From Azospirillum brasilense (GTDB taxonomy: Bacteria; Pseudomonadota; Alphaproteobacteria; Azospirillales; Azospirillaceae), in the NCBI RefSeq assembly GCF_008365405.1, contig NZ_QOKV01000015.1:62001-126000 (forward strand): a DNA stretch of 64,000 bases, given 5' to 3'. The position numbers were made by a program, and so were the translations under genes. The notes beneath the pieces are model-generated. The model saw only the letters and a list, made by a program, of their open reading frames with translations, was not told the DNA's origin and ran no database searches. Shown here one piece after another: positions 1 through 11,537 of this stretch (positions are counted from its first letter, which is position 1; every line of letters begins with the position of its first letter).

Positions 1-494
1 GACTGTCCGACGCCCACCGTCTCCACCACGATCACGTCGAAGCCCGCCGCCTCGCAGACCAGCATGGCCTCGCGCGTGCGGCGGGCCACGCCGCCCAGCG
101 TGGCGCCGGCGGGCGACGGGCGGATGAAGGCGTTCAGCTCACGCGACAGGTCGACCATGCGGGTCTTGTCGCCCAGGATGGAGCCGCCGGTGCGCTGCGA
201 CGACGGGTCGATGGCCAGCACCGCCACCTTGTGCCCCCGCGCGATGACGTGCTGCCCGAACGCCTCGATGAAGGTCGACTTGCCCACCCCCGGCACGCCG
301 GAAATGCCCACCCGCACCGAATTGCCGGTGTGGGGGAGCAGCGTCTCCAGCAGGGCGTCGGCCTGGGCGCGGTGGTCGCGCCGGGTCGATTCGATCAGCG
401 TGATGGCGCGGGCGAGCGCGCGGCGGTCACCCTGCAGCACCGCGTCGGCGAGCGCGGCGGGGGTGTTGAGGGCGGGAGCGGGAACGGTCGTCAT
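1..494 (-). CDS. meaB: Methylmalonyl-CoA mutase-associated GTPase MeaB, partial (N-terminal part)
   Basis: G3E-family P-loop GTPase that chaperones adenosylcobalamin-dependent methylmalonyl-CoA mutase, gating cofactor loading and protecting the enzyme. The reverse strand reads from an ATG at 494 off the left edge of the window, giving about 164 residues. A Walker A motif GVPGVGKST lies near residue 65, followed by the family sequence AIDPSSQRTGGSILGDKTRM and a C-terminal VVETVGVGQS, which is the start of the switch region. The 3' half lies outside the window. The family assignment is from motifs; the mutase gene itself is not visible here. Confidence 0.93.
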   Translation of the reverse strand, partial: MTTVPAPALNTPAALADAVLQGDRRALARAITLIESTRRDHRAQADALLETLLPHTGNSVRVGISGVPGVGKSTFIEAFGQHVIARGHKVAVLAIDPSSQRTGGSILGDKTRMVDLSRELNAFIRPSPAGATLGGVARRTREAMLVCEAAGFDVIVVETVGVGQ

Positions 495-574
495 GGCAGG
501 ACCCTAGCGGGCGCGGCGGGCGCGGTGAAGCCTCTCATCGATCACTGGGTCGATCCGCCATCGCTCGTCAACAC

Positions 575-1147
575 TCAGGCGGCCTTCGCGACCAGCCCGT
601 CCAGCCAGACCTCCAGCGCGGCGAACAGGGCGACCGCCGTGGCGCAGGCCGCCTGCGCCGACTCGGGTGCGTCCAGATCGCTTTCCAGCCGGGCGAGCAG
701 CGCCTTCCAGCGGCCGGCCATGTCGATCCCGGCCGAGGCCAGGAAGCGCGCCCCGCGCGTGGCGTCGAAGCCCAGCGCGCGTGTGACGTTGGGCAGCATC
801 GCCCGCCCGCCATGGGCGGAGCCGTCCAACACGTAGCGCGCCGCCAGCCGCGCCGGCAGGCCGTCCAGCGCCGGCAGCGACCCGGCCACCGGCAGGGCAT
901 CCGCGTCCACCCCGAGGTCGGCCAGATCGGCGCGCAGCAGGTCCAGCCGTTCGGTCCCCTCGCCCAGCGCCCGCTCGCCCAGCGCCCGCTCAATGGGGGC
1001 GTTGAAGCCGTGCAGGGCGATCAGGGCGTCGCGGTACTCGTCCACCGTGATCGACGGGCTGGTCAGCGGGCGCAGCACCGCCGCCCGGTCCAGCCGTTCA
1101 TGGATGTCGCGGGTCGCCTCGCGCAGCGCCTGCCGTACCGGTCCCAA
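575..1147 (-). CDS. Biliverdin-producing heme oxygenase
   Basis: A 190-residue protein of the heme oxygenase fold, predicted to cleave heme to biliverdin, CO and iron in the cytoplasm. The N-terminus has the family pattern LREATRDIHERLD, in which His16 would be the proximal heme ligand. The size fits the short bacterial HmuO/BphO type. The start is a TTG preceded by a GGAG seven bases upstream; no ATG in frame fits better. It lies 42 nt downstream of the Atm1-type exporter on the same strand, so the two are probably cotranscribed, linking heme breakdown with mitochondrial-type Fe-S or thiol export. No phytochrome gene is visible nearby. Pathway role (iron release versus chromophore supply) is unresolved. 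Confidence 0.85.
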   Translation of the reverse strand: MGPVRQALREATRDIHERLDRAAVLRPLTSPSITVDEYRDALIALHGFNAPIERALGERALGEGTERLDLLRADLADLGVDADALPVAGSLPALDGLPARLAARYVLDGSAHGGRAMLPNVTRALGFDATRGARFLASAGIDMAGRWKALLARLESDLDAPESAQAACATAVALFAALEVWLDGLVAKAA

Positions 1148-1189
1148 AGGGATGCTCCGTCGTGATGATGGGATGAGGTGGGAAAGGGC

Positions 1190-3049
1190 TCAGGTGGGGG
1201 CAAGGACTTCCGGAACCGGCTCCGGCCCCTGGGAGGATTCCTGCTGCCGCGCCCACAATGCGGCATAGGCGCCGCCGCGCGACAGCAGTTCCATGTGGCG
1301 CCCCCGTTCGATCACACGCCCGGCCTCCATCACCAGGATCTCGTCGGCGTCGATCACGGTGGACAGGCGGTGCGCGATGACCAGCGTGGTGCGGCCGCGG
1401 CTGACCTCGCGCAGGTTCGCCTGGATCTCCCGCTCGGTGTGGGTATCGAGCGCCGAGGTCGCCTCGTCGAACAGCAGGATCGCCGGGTTCTTCAGGATGG
1501 TGCGGGCGATGGCGACGCGCTGCTTCTCGCCGCCGGACAGCTTCAGCCCGCGCTCCCCCACCGTGGTCTCGTAGCCGTCGGGAAGCGCCATGATGAAATT
1601 GTGGATATGGGCCAGCCGCGCCGCCTGCTCGACCTCCGCCGGGCTGGCGCCGGGGCGGCCGTAGGCGATGTTGTAATAGACCGTGTCGTTGAACAGCACC
1701 GTGTCCTGCGGGACGATGCCGATGGCGCCGCGCAGCGATTGCTGGGTCACCGCGCGGATGTCCTGCCCGTCGATCAGGATGCCGCCGCCCGACACGTCGT
1801 AGAAGCGGAACAGCAGCCGTCCGATGGTCGACTTGCCCGCCCCGGACGGGCCGACGATGGCCACCGTCCGCCCGGCGGGCACGGTGAAGCTCACCCCCTT
1901 GAGGATCGGCCGCCGCGGGTCGTAGCCGAACTCCACCCCGTCGAAGCGCAGTTCGCCCCCCGTGATGGCCAGCGGGGGGGCACCCGGCCGGTCGGCGACC
2001 TCGCGGTCCACCGACAGCAGCGTCACCATCGACTCCACGTCGATCAGCGCCTGCTTGATCTCGCGGTAGACCACCCCGAAGAAGTTCAGCGGCTGGTAGA
2101 GCTGCAGCAGGTAGGTGTTCACCAGCACGAAGTCGCCCAGCGTCATCGTGCCGTTGACGATGCCGCGCGCCGCCATGCCCATGACCACCGCCAGCCCCAG
2201 CGAGATGATCGCCGACTGGCCGATGTTCAGCAGCGACAGGCTGCGCTGGCTCTTGACCGCCGCCTGCTCGTAGGAGGCCAGCGCCTGATCGTAGCGCCGG
2301 GCCTCGTGCCCCTCGTTGCCGAAATACTTGACGGTCTCGTAGTTCAGCAGGCTGTCCACCGCCTTGGTGTTGGCCTTGTTGTCGGTCTCGTTCATGGCGC
2401 GGCGGAACTGGATGCGCCATTCCGACACGAAGAAGGTGTAGGCGATGTAGCTTCCCACCGTGGCGAAGGTCGCCAGCGCGAACCAGCCGTCGAACATCCG
2501 CCACAGGATCACGCAGACCAGCGTGATCTCGACCAGCGTCGGCACGATGGAGAACAGGGCGTAGCGCAGCAGCGTCTCGATGGCACGGGTGCCGCGCTCC
2601 AGCGAGCGGGTCAGCCCGCCGGTCTGCCGCTCCAGGTGGAAGCGCAGCGACAAAGCGTGCAGGTGCTGGAAGACCGACAGGGCGACCTTGCGGATGGTGC
2701 GCTGGGCGACGTTGGCGAACACCGCGTCGCGCAGCTCCGCGAAGACCAGCGACATCACGCGCGCCAGACCATAGGCGACGATCAGCCCCAGCGGGATGGT
2801 CACCAGCGCCCCGGCGTCGCCTGGCGACAGGGCGTCCACCGCCCGCTTGTAGAAGAGCGGCACCCAGACGTTCGCCACCTTGGCGCCGACCAGCAGAATG
2901 AGCGCCACCACCACGCGCAGCTTCGTCTCGAAGGAATCATGCGGCCACAGATAGGGGACGAGCGAGCGCAGCGCCGCCATGTCGCCGGTGCTGGACGCGG
3001 CCTCCGCATAGGAGGGGGCCGGGCTGGGAGTGCTGGTGCGGCGGCGCAT
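1190..3049 (-). CDS. Atm1-type ABC transporter, fused permease and ATPase
   Basis: A 619-residue half-transporter of the Atm1/HMT1 class in the inner membrane, which exports glutathione- or sulfur-linked substrates for Fe-S cluster or metal homeostasis. The transmembrane domain covers roughly residues 40-340 and contains the family stretch ETDNKANTKAVDSLLNYETV. The nucleotide-binding domain follows, with Walker A GPSGAGKST near 399, signature LSGGEKQR near 500, Walker B ILLFDEATSALD near 520 and the AHRLS switch His. It begins with ATG at 3049, divergent from the chemoreceptor at 3294, and is followed by the heme oxygenase gene. Substrate is inferred from family only. Confidence 0.92.
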   Translation of the reverse strand: MRRRTSTPSPAPSYAEAASSTGDMAALRSLVPYLWPHDSFETKLRVVVALILLVGAKVANVWVPLFYKRAVDALSPGDAGALVTIPLGLIVAYGLARVMSLVFAELRDAVFANVAQRTIRKVALSVFQHLHALSLRFHLERQTGGLTRSLERGTRAIETLLRYALFSIVPTLVEITLVCVILWRMFDGWFALATFATVGSYIAYTFFVSEWRIQFRRAMNETDNKANTKAVDSLLNYETVKYFGNEGHEARRYDQALASYEQAAVKSQRSLSLLNIGQSAIISLGLAVVMGMAARGIVNGTMTLGDFVLVNTYLLQLYQPLNFFGVVYREIKQALIDVESMVTLLSVDREVADRPGAPPLAITGGELRFDGVEFGYDPRRPILKGVSFTVPAGRTVAIVGPSGAGKSTIGRLLFRFYDVSGGGILIDGQDIRAVTQQSLRGAIGIVPQDTVLFNDTVYYNIAYGRPGASPAEVEQAARLAHIHNFIMALPDGYETTVGERGLKLSGGEKQRVAIARTILKNPAILLFDEATSALDTHTEREIQANLREVSRGRTTLVIAHRLSTVIDADEILVMEAGRVIERGRHMELLSRGGAYAALWARQQESSQGPEPVPEVLAPT

Positions 3050-3293
3050 GGAGGGGTCCGGGAATTGGATCGGTTGCCAAAAGCGGCTGCCCTAAACTAG
3101 GGCCACTTGCGGTGCCAACCAAGGAAGACGGGCCGTGCGCCGGCTGCATGGCGGTCCACCGGAGCGTTTCCACACGGTTTGCGGGAATCCGTCTCCGAAA
3201 AATTGCACGCGGACGAAAGGATAAAACCGTATTAGACTTATTGTCTATCTCCGTTGGCGAGGGCTGCGGAGCGATTGCCGCATAGGGCCGAAC

Positions 3294-5360
3294 GTGCTGA
3301 AAAATCTCTCCCTGACCGCCAAACTGTCCCTGCTGAACGTGCTGGGGCTGTTCATCCTGGCCATCGTGCTGACGCTGGCCTCCAGCCACGTGCTGAGCGA
3401 CCGCAGCGCCGCCTCCGCGCAGGAGCAGCGGGAGCGCAGCATGGCGCTGGCCCACATGCTGCTGAAGCAGAACGGCGCCGACTACAGCCTGCGCGACGGC
3501 GCGCTGCATGTCGGATCGGTGCGGATCGACGGCGACACCCGCATGGTCGACCAGATCCGCGAGCTGACCGGCGGTGCGGCCACGGTGTTCCGCGGCGACA
3601 CCCGCGTCGCCACCACCGTGCAGAACCCCGACGGCAGCCGGGCCAACGGCACCAAGCTGGGCGCCGGGCCGGTCTTCGACAGCGTCATCACGCAGCGCAA
3701 GCCCTACCGCGGCGAGGCCGACATCCTGGGCGAGCGCTACTTCACCTCCTACGACCCGCTGCTCGACGCCTCCGGCTCGGTGGTCGGCGTGCTGTTCGTC
3801 GGGCTGAAGCGGGCCGACGTGATGAGGGTGGTGGACGAGGTGGAGCGCACCATCCTGGTGGTGGCGCCTCTGGTCACCCTGGCCTTCGGTCTGGTCAGCT
3901 TCTTCCTGGTCCGCCGCCAGATGGGCGCGGTGCGGGCGATGAGCGCGAGCATGCACGACCTCGCCGCCGACAAGCTGGATGTCGCCGTTCCCGGCCTCGA
4001 CCGCGGCGACGAGATCGGGCAGATGGCCCAGGCGGTGCAGGTGTTCAAGGACAACGCCATCCAGAAGAAGGCGATGGACGAGGCCGAGCGTGAGCGCCTG
4101 GAGGCCGAGCGTCGCGCCGACGAGGCGCAACGCGCCCGCGAGACGGCCATCGGCGAGGAGATCGCCGCGCTGATCGACGGCGTGTCGAAGGGCGACCTGT
4201 CGCGCCGCCTCGACCTGGCCGGCAAGGACGGCTTCTACCGGACGATGTCGGCGGGCATCAACCGCCTGACCGACACGGTCGAGGCGGTCATCGCCGACCT
4301 CGGCGCGGTGCTCAGCGCGCTTGCCCAGGGCGACCTCAACAAGCGGGTGCAGCGCGACTACGAGGGGGCCTTCCAGACGCTGAAGACCGATGTCAACGCC
4401 ACCTCCGCCAAGCTGTCGGAGATCGTCGGCCAGATCACCCAATCAGCGGACACCATCGCCTCGGCGGCGGGCGAGGTCTCCATCGGCTCCTCCGACTTGG
4501 CGGAGCGGACGGAGCAGCAGGCCTCCTCGCTGGAGGAGACGGCGGCGAGCATGGAGGAGCTGGGGGCGACCGTGCGCTCCAACGCCGACAACGCCCAGCG
4601 CGCCAACGGCATGGCCGCCGACGCCCGCACCGCCGCGGAGTCCGGCGGCACGGTGGCGGACTCGGCGATCGACGCGATGAAGCGCATCGAGGCGTCGAGC
4701 CGCAAGATCACCGACATCATCGGGGTGATCGACGAGATCGCCTTCCAGACCAACCTGCTGGCGCTGAACGCGGCGGTGGAGGCGGCGCGGGCCGGCGACG
4801 CCGGGCGCGGCTTCGCGGTCGTGGCCCAGGAGGTGCGCAACCTTGCCCAGCGCTCCGCCCAGGCGTCCAAGGAGATCAAGGGCCTGATCCTGGACAGCGA
4901 CGCCCAGGTGAAGGACGGGGTGGAACTGGTCAAGAAGGCCGGCGACGCGCTGGAGGGCATCGTGTCGGGCGTCCAGCAGGTCGCCGGGTTGATCGCCGAG
5001 ATGGCCTCGGCGTCGAGCGAGCAGGCGGCGGCCCTGGACGAGATCAACGCCACCGTCTCGCAGATGGACGAGATGACCCAGAAGAACGCCGCGCTGGTCG
5101 AGGAAACCACCGCCGCCGCTCAGGCCATGGCCGGTCAGGCGAACGACCTGAAGGGGCTGATCGGCTTCTTCAAGCTGGACCCGCGCGCCGTGCCGGTCGC
5201 CGTTGCCGGCCCGCGGCATGTGGCGCCGGTGGTGCGTCCGGCCGCTCCGGCGTCCCGCCCGACCCGCGCCGCAGCCAAGCCGGCGGCTCGCGCGGTGGCC
5301 CATTCGGGCGCCGCGCTCAAGCGCAACGTCAGCGAGGACGACGACTGGAAGGAGTTCTGA
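3294..5360 (+). CDS. Methyl-accepting chemotaxis protein with periplasmic Cache domain and CheR-tether tail
   Basis: A 688-residue chemoreceptor. A first membrane segment at about residues 12-32, a periplasmic region to about 183 with single-Cache features (ATVFRGDTRVATTV, then YFTSYDPLLDASGSVVGVLF), a second membrane segment at about 184-206, then HAMP and a second HAMP-like segment, and the cytoplasmic signalling domain. The conserved hairpin tip IAFQTNLLALNAAVEAARAG begins near 481 and contacts CheA/CheW. The last residues DDDWKEF end in the pattern x-W-x-x-F, matching the CheR/CheB-tethering pentapeptide. The start is GTG; an upstream purine-rich stretch is weak. Ligand unknown. It stands alone, without che genes. 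Confidence 0.93.
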   Translation: MLKNLSLTAKLSLLNVLGLFILAIVLTLASSHVLSDRSAASAQEQRERSMALAHMLLKQNGADYSLRDGALHVGSVRIDGDTRMVDQIRELTGGAATVFRGDTRVATTVQNPDGSRANGTKLGAGPVFDSVITQRKPYRGEADILGERYFTSYDPLLDASGSVVGVLFVGLKRADVMRVVDEVERTILVVAPLVTLAFGLVSFFLVRRQMGAVRAMSASMHDLAADKLDVAVPGLDRGDEIGQMAQAVQVFKDNAIQKKAMDEAERERLEAERRADEAQRARETAIGEEIAALIDGVSKGDLSRRLDLAGKDGFYRTMSAGINRLTDTVEAVIADLGAVLSALAQGDLNKRVQRDYEGAFQTLKTDVNATSAKLSEIVGQITQSADTIASAAGEVSIGSSDLAERTEQQASSLEETAASMEELGATVRSNADNAQRANGMAADARTAAESGGTVADSAIDAMKRIEASSRKITDIIGVIDEIAFQTNLLALNAAVEAARAGDAGRGFAVVAQEVRNLAQRSAQASKEIKGLILDSDAQVKDGVELVKKAGDALEGIVSGVQQVAGLIAEMASASSEQAAALDEINATVSQMDEMTQKNAALVEETTAAAQAMAGQANDLKGLIGFFKLDPRAVPVAVAGPRHVAPVVRPAAPASRPTRAAAKPAARAVAHSGAALKRNVSEDDDWKEF

Positions 5361-5377
5361 GGGTCGAGGGCGGTCTC

Positions 5378-5480
5378 GCCCCCTCCCTAACCCTCCCCCG
5401 CTGACGCGGGGGAGGGAACTGCCGCCGCTTCGCAAAAGGCACCCTCTCCCGCGAGAGCGGGGGAGGGCCGGGGTGGGGGA
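5378..5480. repeat. Dispersed palindromic repeat, full unit (copy A)
   Basis: About 103 bp made of two GC-rich stem-loops facing each other around a short centre. The first stem pairs CCCTCCCCCGC with GCGGGGGAGGG; the second again ends in GCGGGGGAGGG. The centre holds the 16-mer actgccgccgcttcgc at 5418-5433. The same 16-mer occurs in reverse orientation in copy D (61253-61268), so these are copies of one element. It lies between the 3' end of the chemoreceptor and the 3' end of the convergent lipoprotein gene, where it may also end transcription. Confidence 0.85.
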
Positions 5481-5489
5481 CCCCCCGCC

Positions 5490-5951
5490 TCAGTTCGCGA
5501 TCGGCGTCGCCTCGATCTTGCGGCGCGGTGCGGCCTTGATCGAAGGGCCGGCGTTGTCCTCCGGTTTGGCGAGGGTGGTCGTCGTGCCGCGGGCGGTCTG
5601 GATGGGCGCGCTGCCGCGCAGGCGCAGCAGATGCATCCGCACATAGGCGGTCGACCCCACCGCCTGCACCGCCACCCAATCGGTGCCGCGGGCGCGGCCC
5701 AGAACCTTCAGGGGTTGGCCGGGCGGAAAGGTGGCGATGATGGGGGCACCGTTGCTCGGCTGCGACCGCAGCGCGGTGGTCTTGTCGGTTTCCCACTCGC
5801 CGGAGACGGTGTCGAGCCCGGCCGGAGAGGCGCTGGCGGTGCCCTGCACCACGGGCGCGCGGTTGGTCCGCTCGCCCGTCTGGCAGGCGGTCAGCATCAC
5901 CGCGCAGACCACGGCGAGGGAGACGGGAACGAGGCGCAGACGTCTGGTCAT
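5490..5951 (-). CDS. SH3-domain lipoprotein
   Basis: A 153-residue predicted lipoprotein. Starting at the ATG at 5951 it has a basic N-terminus, a hydrophobic segment and the lipobox LTAC with the lipidated Cys near residue 21. This is a better start than an upstream in-frame one, because it places the signal peptide at the very N-terminus. Residues of about 50-110 resemble a bacterial SH3 domain (WETDKTTALRSQPSNGAPII, then WVAVQAVGSTAYVRMHLLRL). The C-terminus is basic and low in complexity. A role at the cell wall is typical for this class but is not shown by context. It is convergent with the chemoreceptor, separated by repeat copy A. Confidence 0.8.
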   Translation of the reverse strand: MTRRLRLVPVSLAVVCAVMLTACQTGERTNRAPVVQGTASASPAGLDTVSGEWETDKTTALRSQPSNGAPIIATFPPGQPLKVLGRARGTDWVAVQAVGSTAYVRMHLLRLRGSAPIQTARGTTTTLAKPEDNAGPSIKAAPRRKIEATPIAN

Positions 5952-6084
5952 CACGGACTCGGTTGGGTAGCCCTTTCGATCGGGCGACCATACAGGATGC
6001 GCCCCCACCCGCGCCACCGCGCCGCGGCAGAACGGCTATGCACTGTTTGTGGCAGGAAAGTGGCGCCGACCCTTAGCCCAGCCC

Positions 6085-6423
6085 TTACGCGAGGACGCCC
6101 AATTGCCAGGCGAAGAAGACGCCCAGCGCCACGGCAATGGTGAAGAGTTGCTTGCCCGTCACCACGCAGGCGAGCACGGCGGCCAGCGCGCCGACCAGCT
6201 GCGGGTTCCTCCAGGTCAGCTCCAGCCCCTCGCCGTTCGGGGACAGGATCATCGGCACGATGATGGCGGTCAGCACGGTCACCGGGACGAAGCCCAGCGC
6301 CTGCTTCAGCAGTGGCGGGAAGACCACCCGGTCGCCGAGCACGAACAGCGCCGCCTTCACGAAGACGGTCACCGCCGCCATGCCCAGGATCATGACGGTG
6401 TTGGTCAGGACGGTCCCGGTCAT
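6085..6423 (-). CDS. azlD: AzlD-family branched-chain amino acid exporter subunit
   Basis: A 112-residue, four-helix membrane protein of the AzlD family, the small partner of AzlC in export of branched-chain amino acids or analogues. Hydrophobic segments alternate with short loops, and the sequence RVVFPPLLKQALGFVPVTVL is typical of the family. The ATG at 6423 overlaps the TGA of azlC (ATGA), which indicates translational coupling and a two-gene operon. Length matches the family. Confidence 0.88.
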   Translation of the reverse strand: MTGTVLTNTVMILGMAAVTVFVKAALFVLGDRVVFPPLLKQALGFVPVTVLTAIIVPMILSPNGEGLELTWRNPQLVGALAAVLACVVTGKQLFTIAVALGVFFAWQLGVLA

Positions 6424-7148
6424 GCCGCTTCCTCCTCCCGCCGCCCGGCCTCCAGCCCGCCGGAGCGCCAGCGCTGCAGGGCCATCCCGACGGTGACGCC
6501 GGCCACCACGGCGGCCATCAGCCCCAGCTTGTAGGGCACGTCCTGCCCCAGATAGGCCACGGCCCCCGCCGCCACCGCTGCCGCGAAGTTGGGCAGGCTG
6601 GCGAGCTGCGGCACGACGATGGCGATGAAGGTGGCGACCATCGCGAAGTCGAGCCCCAGCGACTGGAGCTGTGGGAAGGCCGCGCCGAACAGCAGGCCGA
6701 CCAGGGTCCAGAACTGCCAGTTCGCGTACATCGACAGGCAGGAACCCAGGAAATACCAGTGCCCCAGCGGCGCCCGCGGATGCCGGGCGTAATAGCCGGC
6801 CATCACCGCGAAGGTCTCGTCCGTCAGGAAGAAGCCCAGCGTCCAGCGCCAGCGCGCCGGCAGATGGGCGACGTGCGGCAGCAGCGTGGCGGCGTAGAGG
6901 GCGTGGCGCAGATTCACGATCAGGGTGGTCAGCCAGATCACCGCCAGCCCGGCGTGCCCAGCCACCAGCCCCAGCGCGATGAACTGGCTGGAACCGGCGA
7001 AGACCGAGAGGGACATGAGCTGCCCCTGCCACGCCACCAGCGGCCCGGCGGCCACCAGCGTGCCGAAGATCACCCCGAAGGGCGCCGCGCCGATGACCAT
7101 CGGCAGGGTGTCGCGGGCGCCGGCGGCGAAGCTGGATCGTCTGGTCAT
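6420..7148 (-). CDS. azlC: AzlC-family branched-chain amino acid exporter, large subunit
   Basis: A 242-residue inner-membrane permease of the AzlC family. The N-terminal region (ARDTLPMVIGAAPFGVIFGT) and the helix FAGSSQFIALGLV are family hallmarks, followed by several more hydrophobic helices and LPARWRWTLGFFLTDETFAV. It forms the transporter with the overlapping azlD gene downstream. The exported substrate (valine, leucine or analogues) is known for family members and inferred here. No regulator gene is adjacent; the 208-nt region upstream to the divergent gene holds no site I can name. Confidence 0.9.
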   Translation of the reverse strand: MTRRSSFAAGARDTLPMVIGAAPFGVIFGTLVAAGPLVAWQGQLMSLSVFAGSSQFIALGLVAGHAGLAVIWLTTLIVNLRHALYAATLLPHVAHLPARWRWTLGFFLTDETFAVMAGYYARHPRAPLGHWYFLGSCLSMYANWQFWTLVGLLFGAAFPQLQSLGLDFAMVATFIAIVVPQLASLPNFAAAVAAGAVAYLGQDVPYKLGLMAAVVAGVTVGMALQRWRSGGLEAGRREEEAA

Positions 7149-7356
7149 GATCGTTCTGAAGTGTCTTCTTGAACCGGTCCGTGGAACCGCGTCGGGCTGC
7201 GGACCATAGCGCTGCGACGGCCTGCCTGCCCGCCTTTTATTGTCCGGGAGACAAGTCCATCCGCCCCGCCCAACCCTGCGGGGTTAACGATTCCGATGGG
7301 GTGGAGTGCCGGGGGGAGGGCTTTCCATCCGCCCGGCTTTCCGGCAGGCTGGTTCC

Positions 7357-8016
7357 ATGAAACCCGATTCCTGCTTCGAGTTTCCCGTCCACACGGCGGG
7401 GGAGCGTGTGGCGGACGCGGTCATCCACGCCATCGGCGTGATCGCCGGCCTGATCGGCGCGTCCTGGCTGCTGGTCGTGACGGCGGGCCATGCCTCCGCG
7501 ACCGAGATGGTGTCGCTGGTCGCCTACGGCGCCGGGCTGGTCGGCATGCTGAGCGCGTCGGCCGCCTACAACCTGGCCCCGCCGGGGCGGCGCAAGGCGA
7601 TGTTGCGGCGGGTCGATCACGCGATGATCTATGTGATGATCGCCGGCAGCTACACCCCCTTCACCCTGAACCGGCTGGATGGCGCCGCGGGACTCCCGCT
7701 GGGCGTCGCGGTGTGGGTGGTGGCGCTGGGCGGCGTGGCGCTGAAGCTGTTCGCCTCCTGGCGGTACGAACGGCTGGGCTTCGTGCTCTATCTCGGCCTC
7801 GGCTGGGCCATCCTGTCGGTGGCCGAACCGCTGTGGCGGTCGCTGTCCCCGACGACGCTGATCCTGCTGGCGGTCGGCGGGGTGGTCTACACGGTGGGGG
7901 CCTTCATCCACACGCTGGACCGCCTGCCCTACAACATCCCGGTCTGGCACGCGCTGGTCGTGGTGGCGGCCTCCTGCCACTTCGCAGCGGTGGCGCGGGA
8001 ATTCGTGGTGACGTGA
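7357..8016 (+). CDS. Hemolysin III / PAQR-family integral membrane protein
   Basis: A 219-residue protein with about seven hydrophobic segments. The start at ATG 7357 (MKPDSCFEFPVHTAGERVAD) leads directly into the family's first helix; an upstream in-frame start would add only low-complexity residues. Family signatures are HAIGVIAGLIGASWLL, the segment MLRRVDHAMIYVMIAGSYTP and the terminal region VVVAASCHFAAVAREFV, where His and Asp residues correspond to the predicted metal site of the PAQR superfamily. The name hemolysin is historical; physiological function is unclear. Convergent with clpB. Confidence 0.88.
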   Translation: MKPDSCFEFPVHTAGERVADAVIHAIGVIAGLIGASWLLVVTAGHASATEMVSLVAYGAGLVGMLSASAAYNLAPPGRRKAMLRRVDHAMIYVMIAGSYTPFTLNRLDGAAGLPLGVAVWVVALGGVALKLFASWRYERLGFVLYLGLGWAILSVAEPLWRSLSPTTLILLAVGGVVYTVGAFIHTLDRLPYNIPVWHALVVVAASCHFAAVAREFVVT

Positions 8017-8023
8017 CGAACGA

Positions 8024-8043
8024 GGGGCCTCGCGAAAGGCCCC
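8024..8043. terminator. Hairpin between convergent genes
   Basis: GGGGCCT at 8024-8030 pairs with AGGCCCC at 8037-8043 across a 6-nt loop, between the stop codons of the hemolysin III-family gene and clpB. It is not followed by a T-run on either strand, so it is only a possible terminator. Confidence 0.45.
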
Positions 8044-8068
8044 CCGCCCGCATCATCAATGCACACCC

Positions 8069-10699
<2,631 letters not shown>

Positions 10700-10795
10700 G
10701 GTGTGCTCCCTTCATCGCCGACCGTCCGCGAGGCAGCCCGGTCAGTCCGATCCACGTTACCAGTGCGATCCGCAAGGATGCATGCGTCGCCGTAG

Positions 10796-10824
10796 ATGTG
10801 GGAGAGTCCCATCCGTATGCAAGA
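10796..10824 (-). promoter_or_regulatory. Candidate heat-shock (RpoH-type) promoter of clpB
   Basis: On the reverse strand, CTTG at 10824-10821 is followed after 17 nt by CCCCACAT at 10803-10796. Compared with the RpoH consensus CTTG and CCCCATNT this has one mismatch. It lies about 97 nt upstream of the clpB start codon, a gene class normally under RpoH. No experimental support. Confidence 0.45.
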
Positions 10825-10916
10825 CCCCCCGGTATGCGTGGTTATTGCTTTTGTCGGACCCGCGCCGAAAGGGTGGCTTTCCGCGGCCCGTGGGAAAAGG
10901 CTAGGGTTTTCGCCCA

Positions 10917-11480
10917 ATGCCACGGACTCCCGCCTTCATGACGGCCACGCCCACCAGCACCCCGCGCGCCCCTTCGCCCAAGGCACTGCGACCCGCCCTG
11001 ACCACCCCTCTGATGCGGCTGGCCTGGCACGGCCGCAACATGTGGCATTGGGTGGCGCGCCCGCTGACCATGGGGGTGCGCGGGATCATCCTCGACGACT
11101 CGGACCCTGGAGGCGGCGCGGCCTCGGTCCTGCTGATCCGCCACAGCTACGTCGGCGGCTGGCATTTCCCGGGCGGCGGAGTCGGAAAAGGGGAGTCCCT
11201 GGTGGAGGCCATGAAGCGCGAGGTGCGCGAGGAGGTCGGGTTGACCGTGGAGAGCGGCCCGCAGCCCTTCGGCGTCTACGCCCGCTTCCGGCACGGGGCG
11301 AGCGACCATGTGGCGGTCTTCGTCGCGCGCGGATGGTCGGGAACGCTCCAGGCCGACGGGGTGGAGATCCTGGAGGCGCGCTTCTTCCCGCTGGACCGGC
11401 TGCCGGAGGACACCTCCCCCGCGACGCGGCGGCGAATCGCCGAGTTCCAGGGTCGGGAGCCTTTGGCCGAGCGCTGGTGA
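10917..11480 (+). CDS. NUDIX hydrolase
   Basis: A 187-residue hydrolase of nucleoside-diphosphate-linked substrates. The Nudix box is complete at residues 87-109, with Gly87, Glu93 and the REVREEVGL core (Arg101, Glu102, Glu105, Glu106, Gly108), so the metal-binding catalytic set is intact. The N-terminal 50 residues are basic and of unknown role. An alternative ATG at residue 8 (10938) is possible because neither start has a clear ribosome binding site. Substrate cannot be told from sequence. It is divergent from clpB and is followed by a MOSC-domain gene. Confidence 0.9.
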   Translation: MPRTPAFMTATPTSTPRAPSPKALRPALTTPLMRLAWHGRNMWHWVARPLTMGVRGIILDDSDPGGGAASVLLIRHSYVGGWHFPGGGVGKGESLVEAMKREVREEVGLTVESGPQPFGVYARFRHGASDHVAVFVARGWSGTLQADGVEILEARFFPLDRLPEDTSPATRRRIAEFQGREPLAERW

Positions 11481-11537
11481 CGGTTTTCGATTGCGACGGT
11501 TGACAGAAGCGAACCGGTCCCACCATTGTGCGATGCA

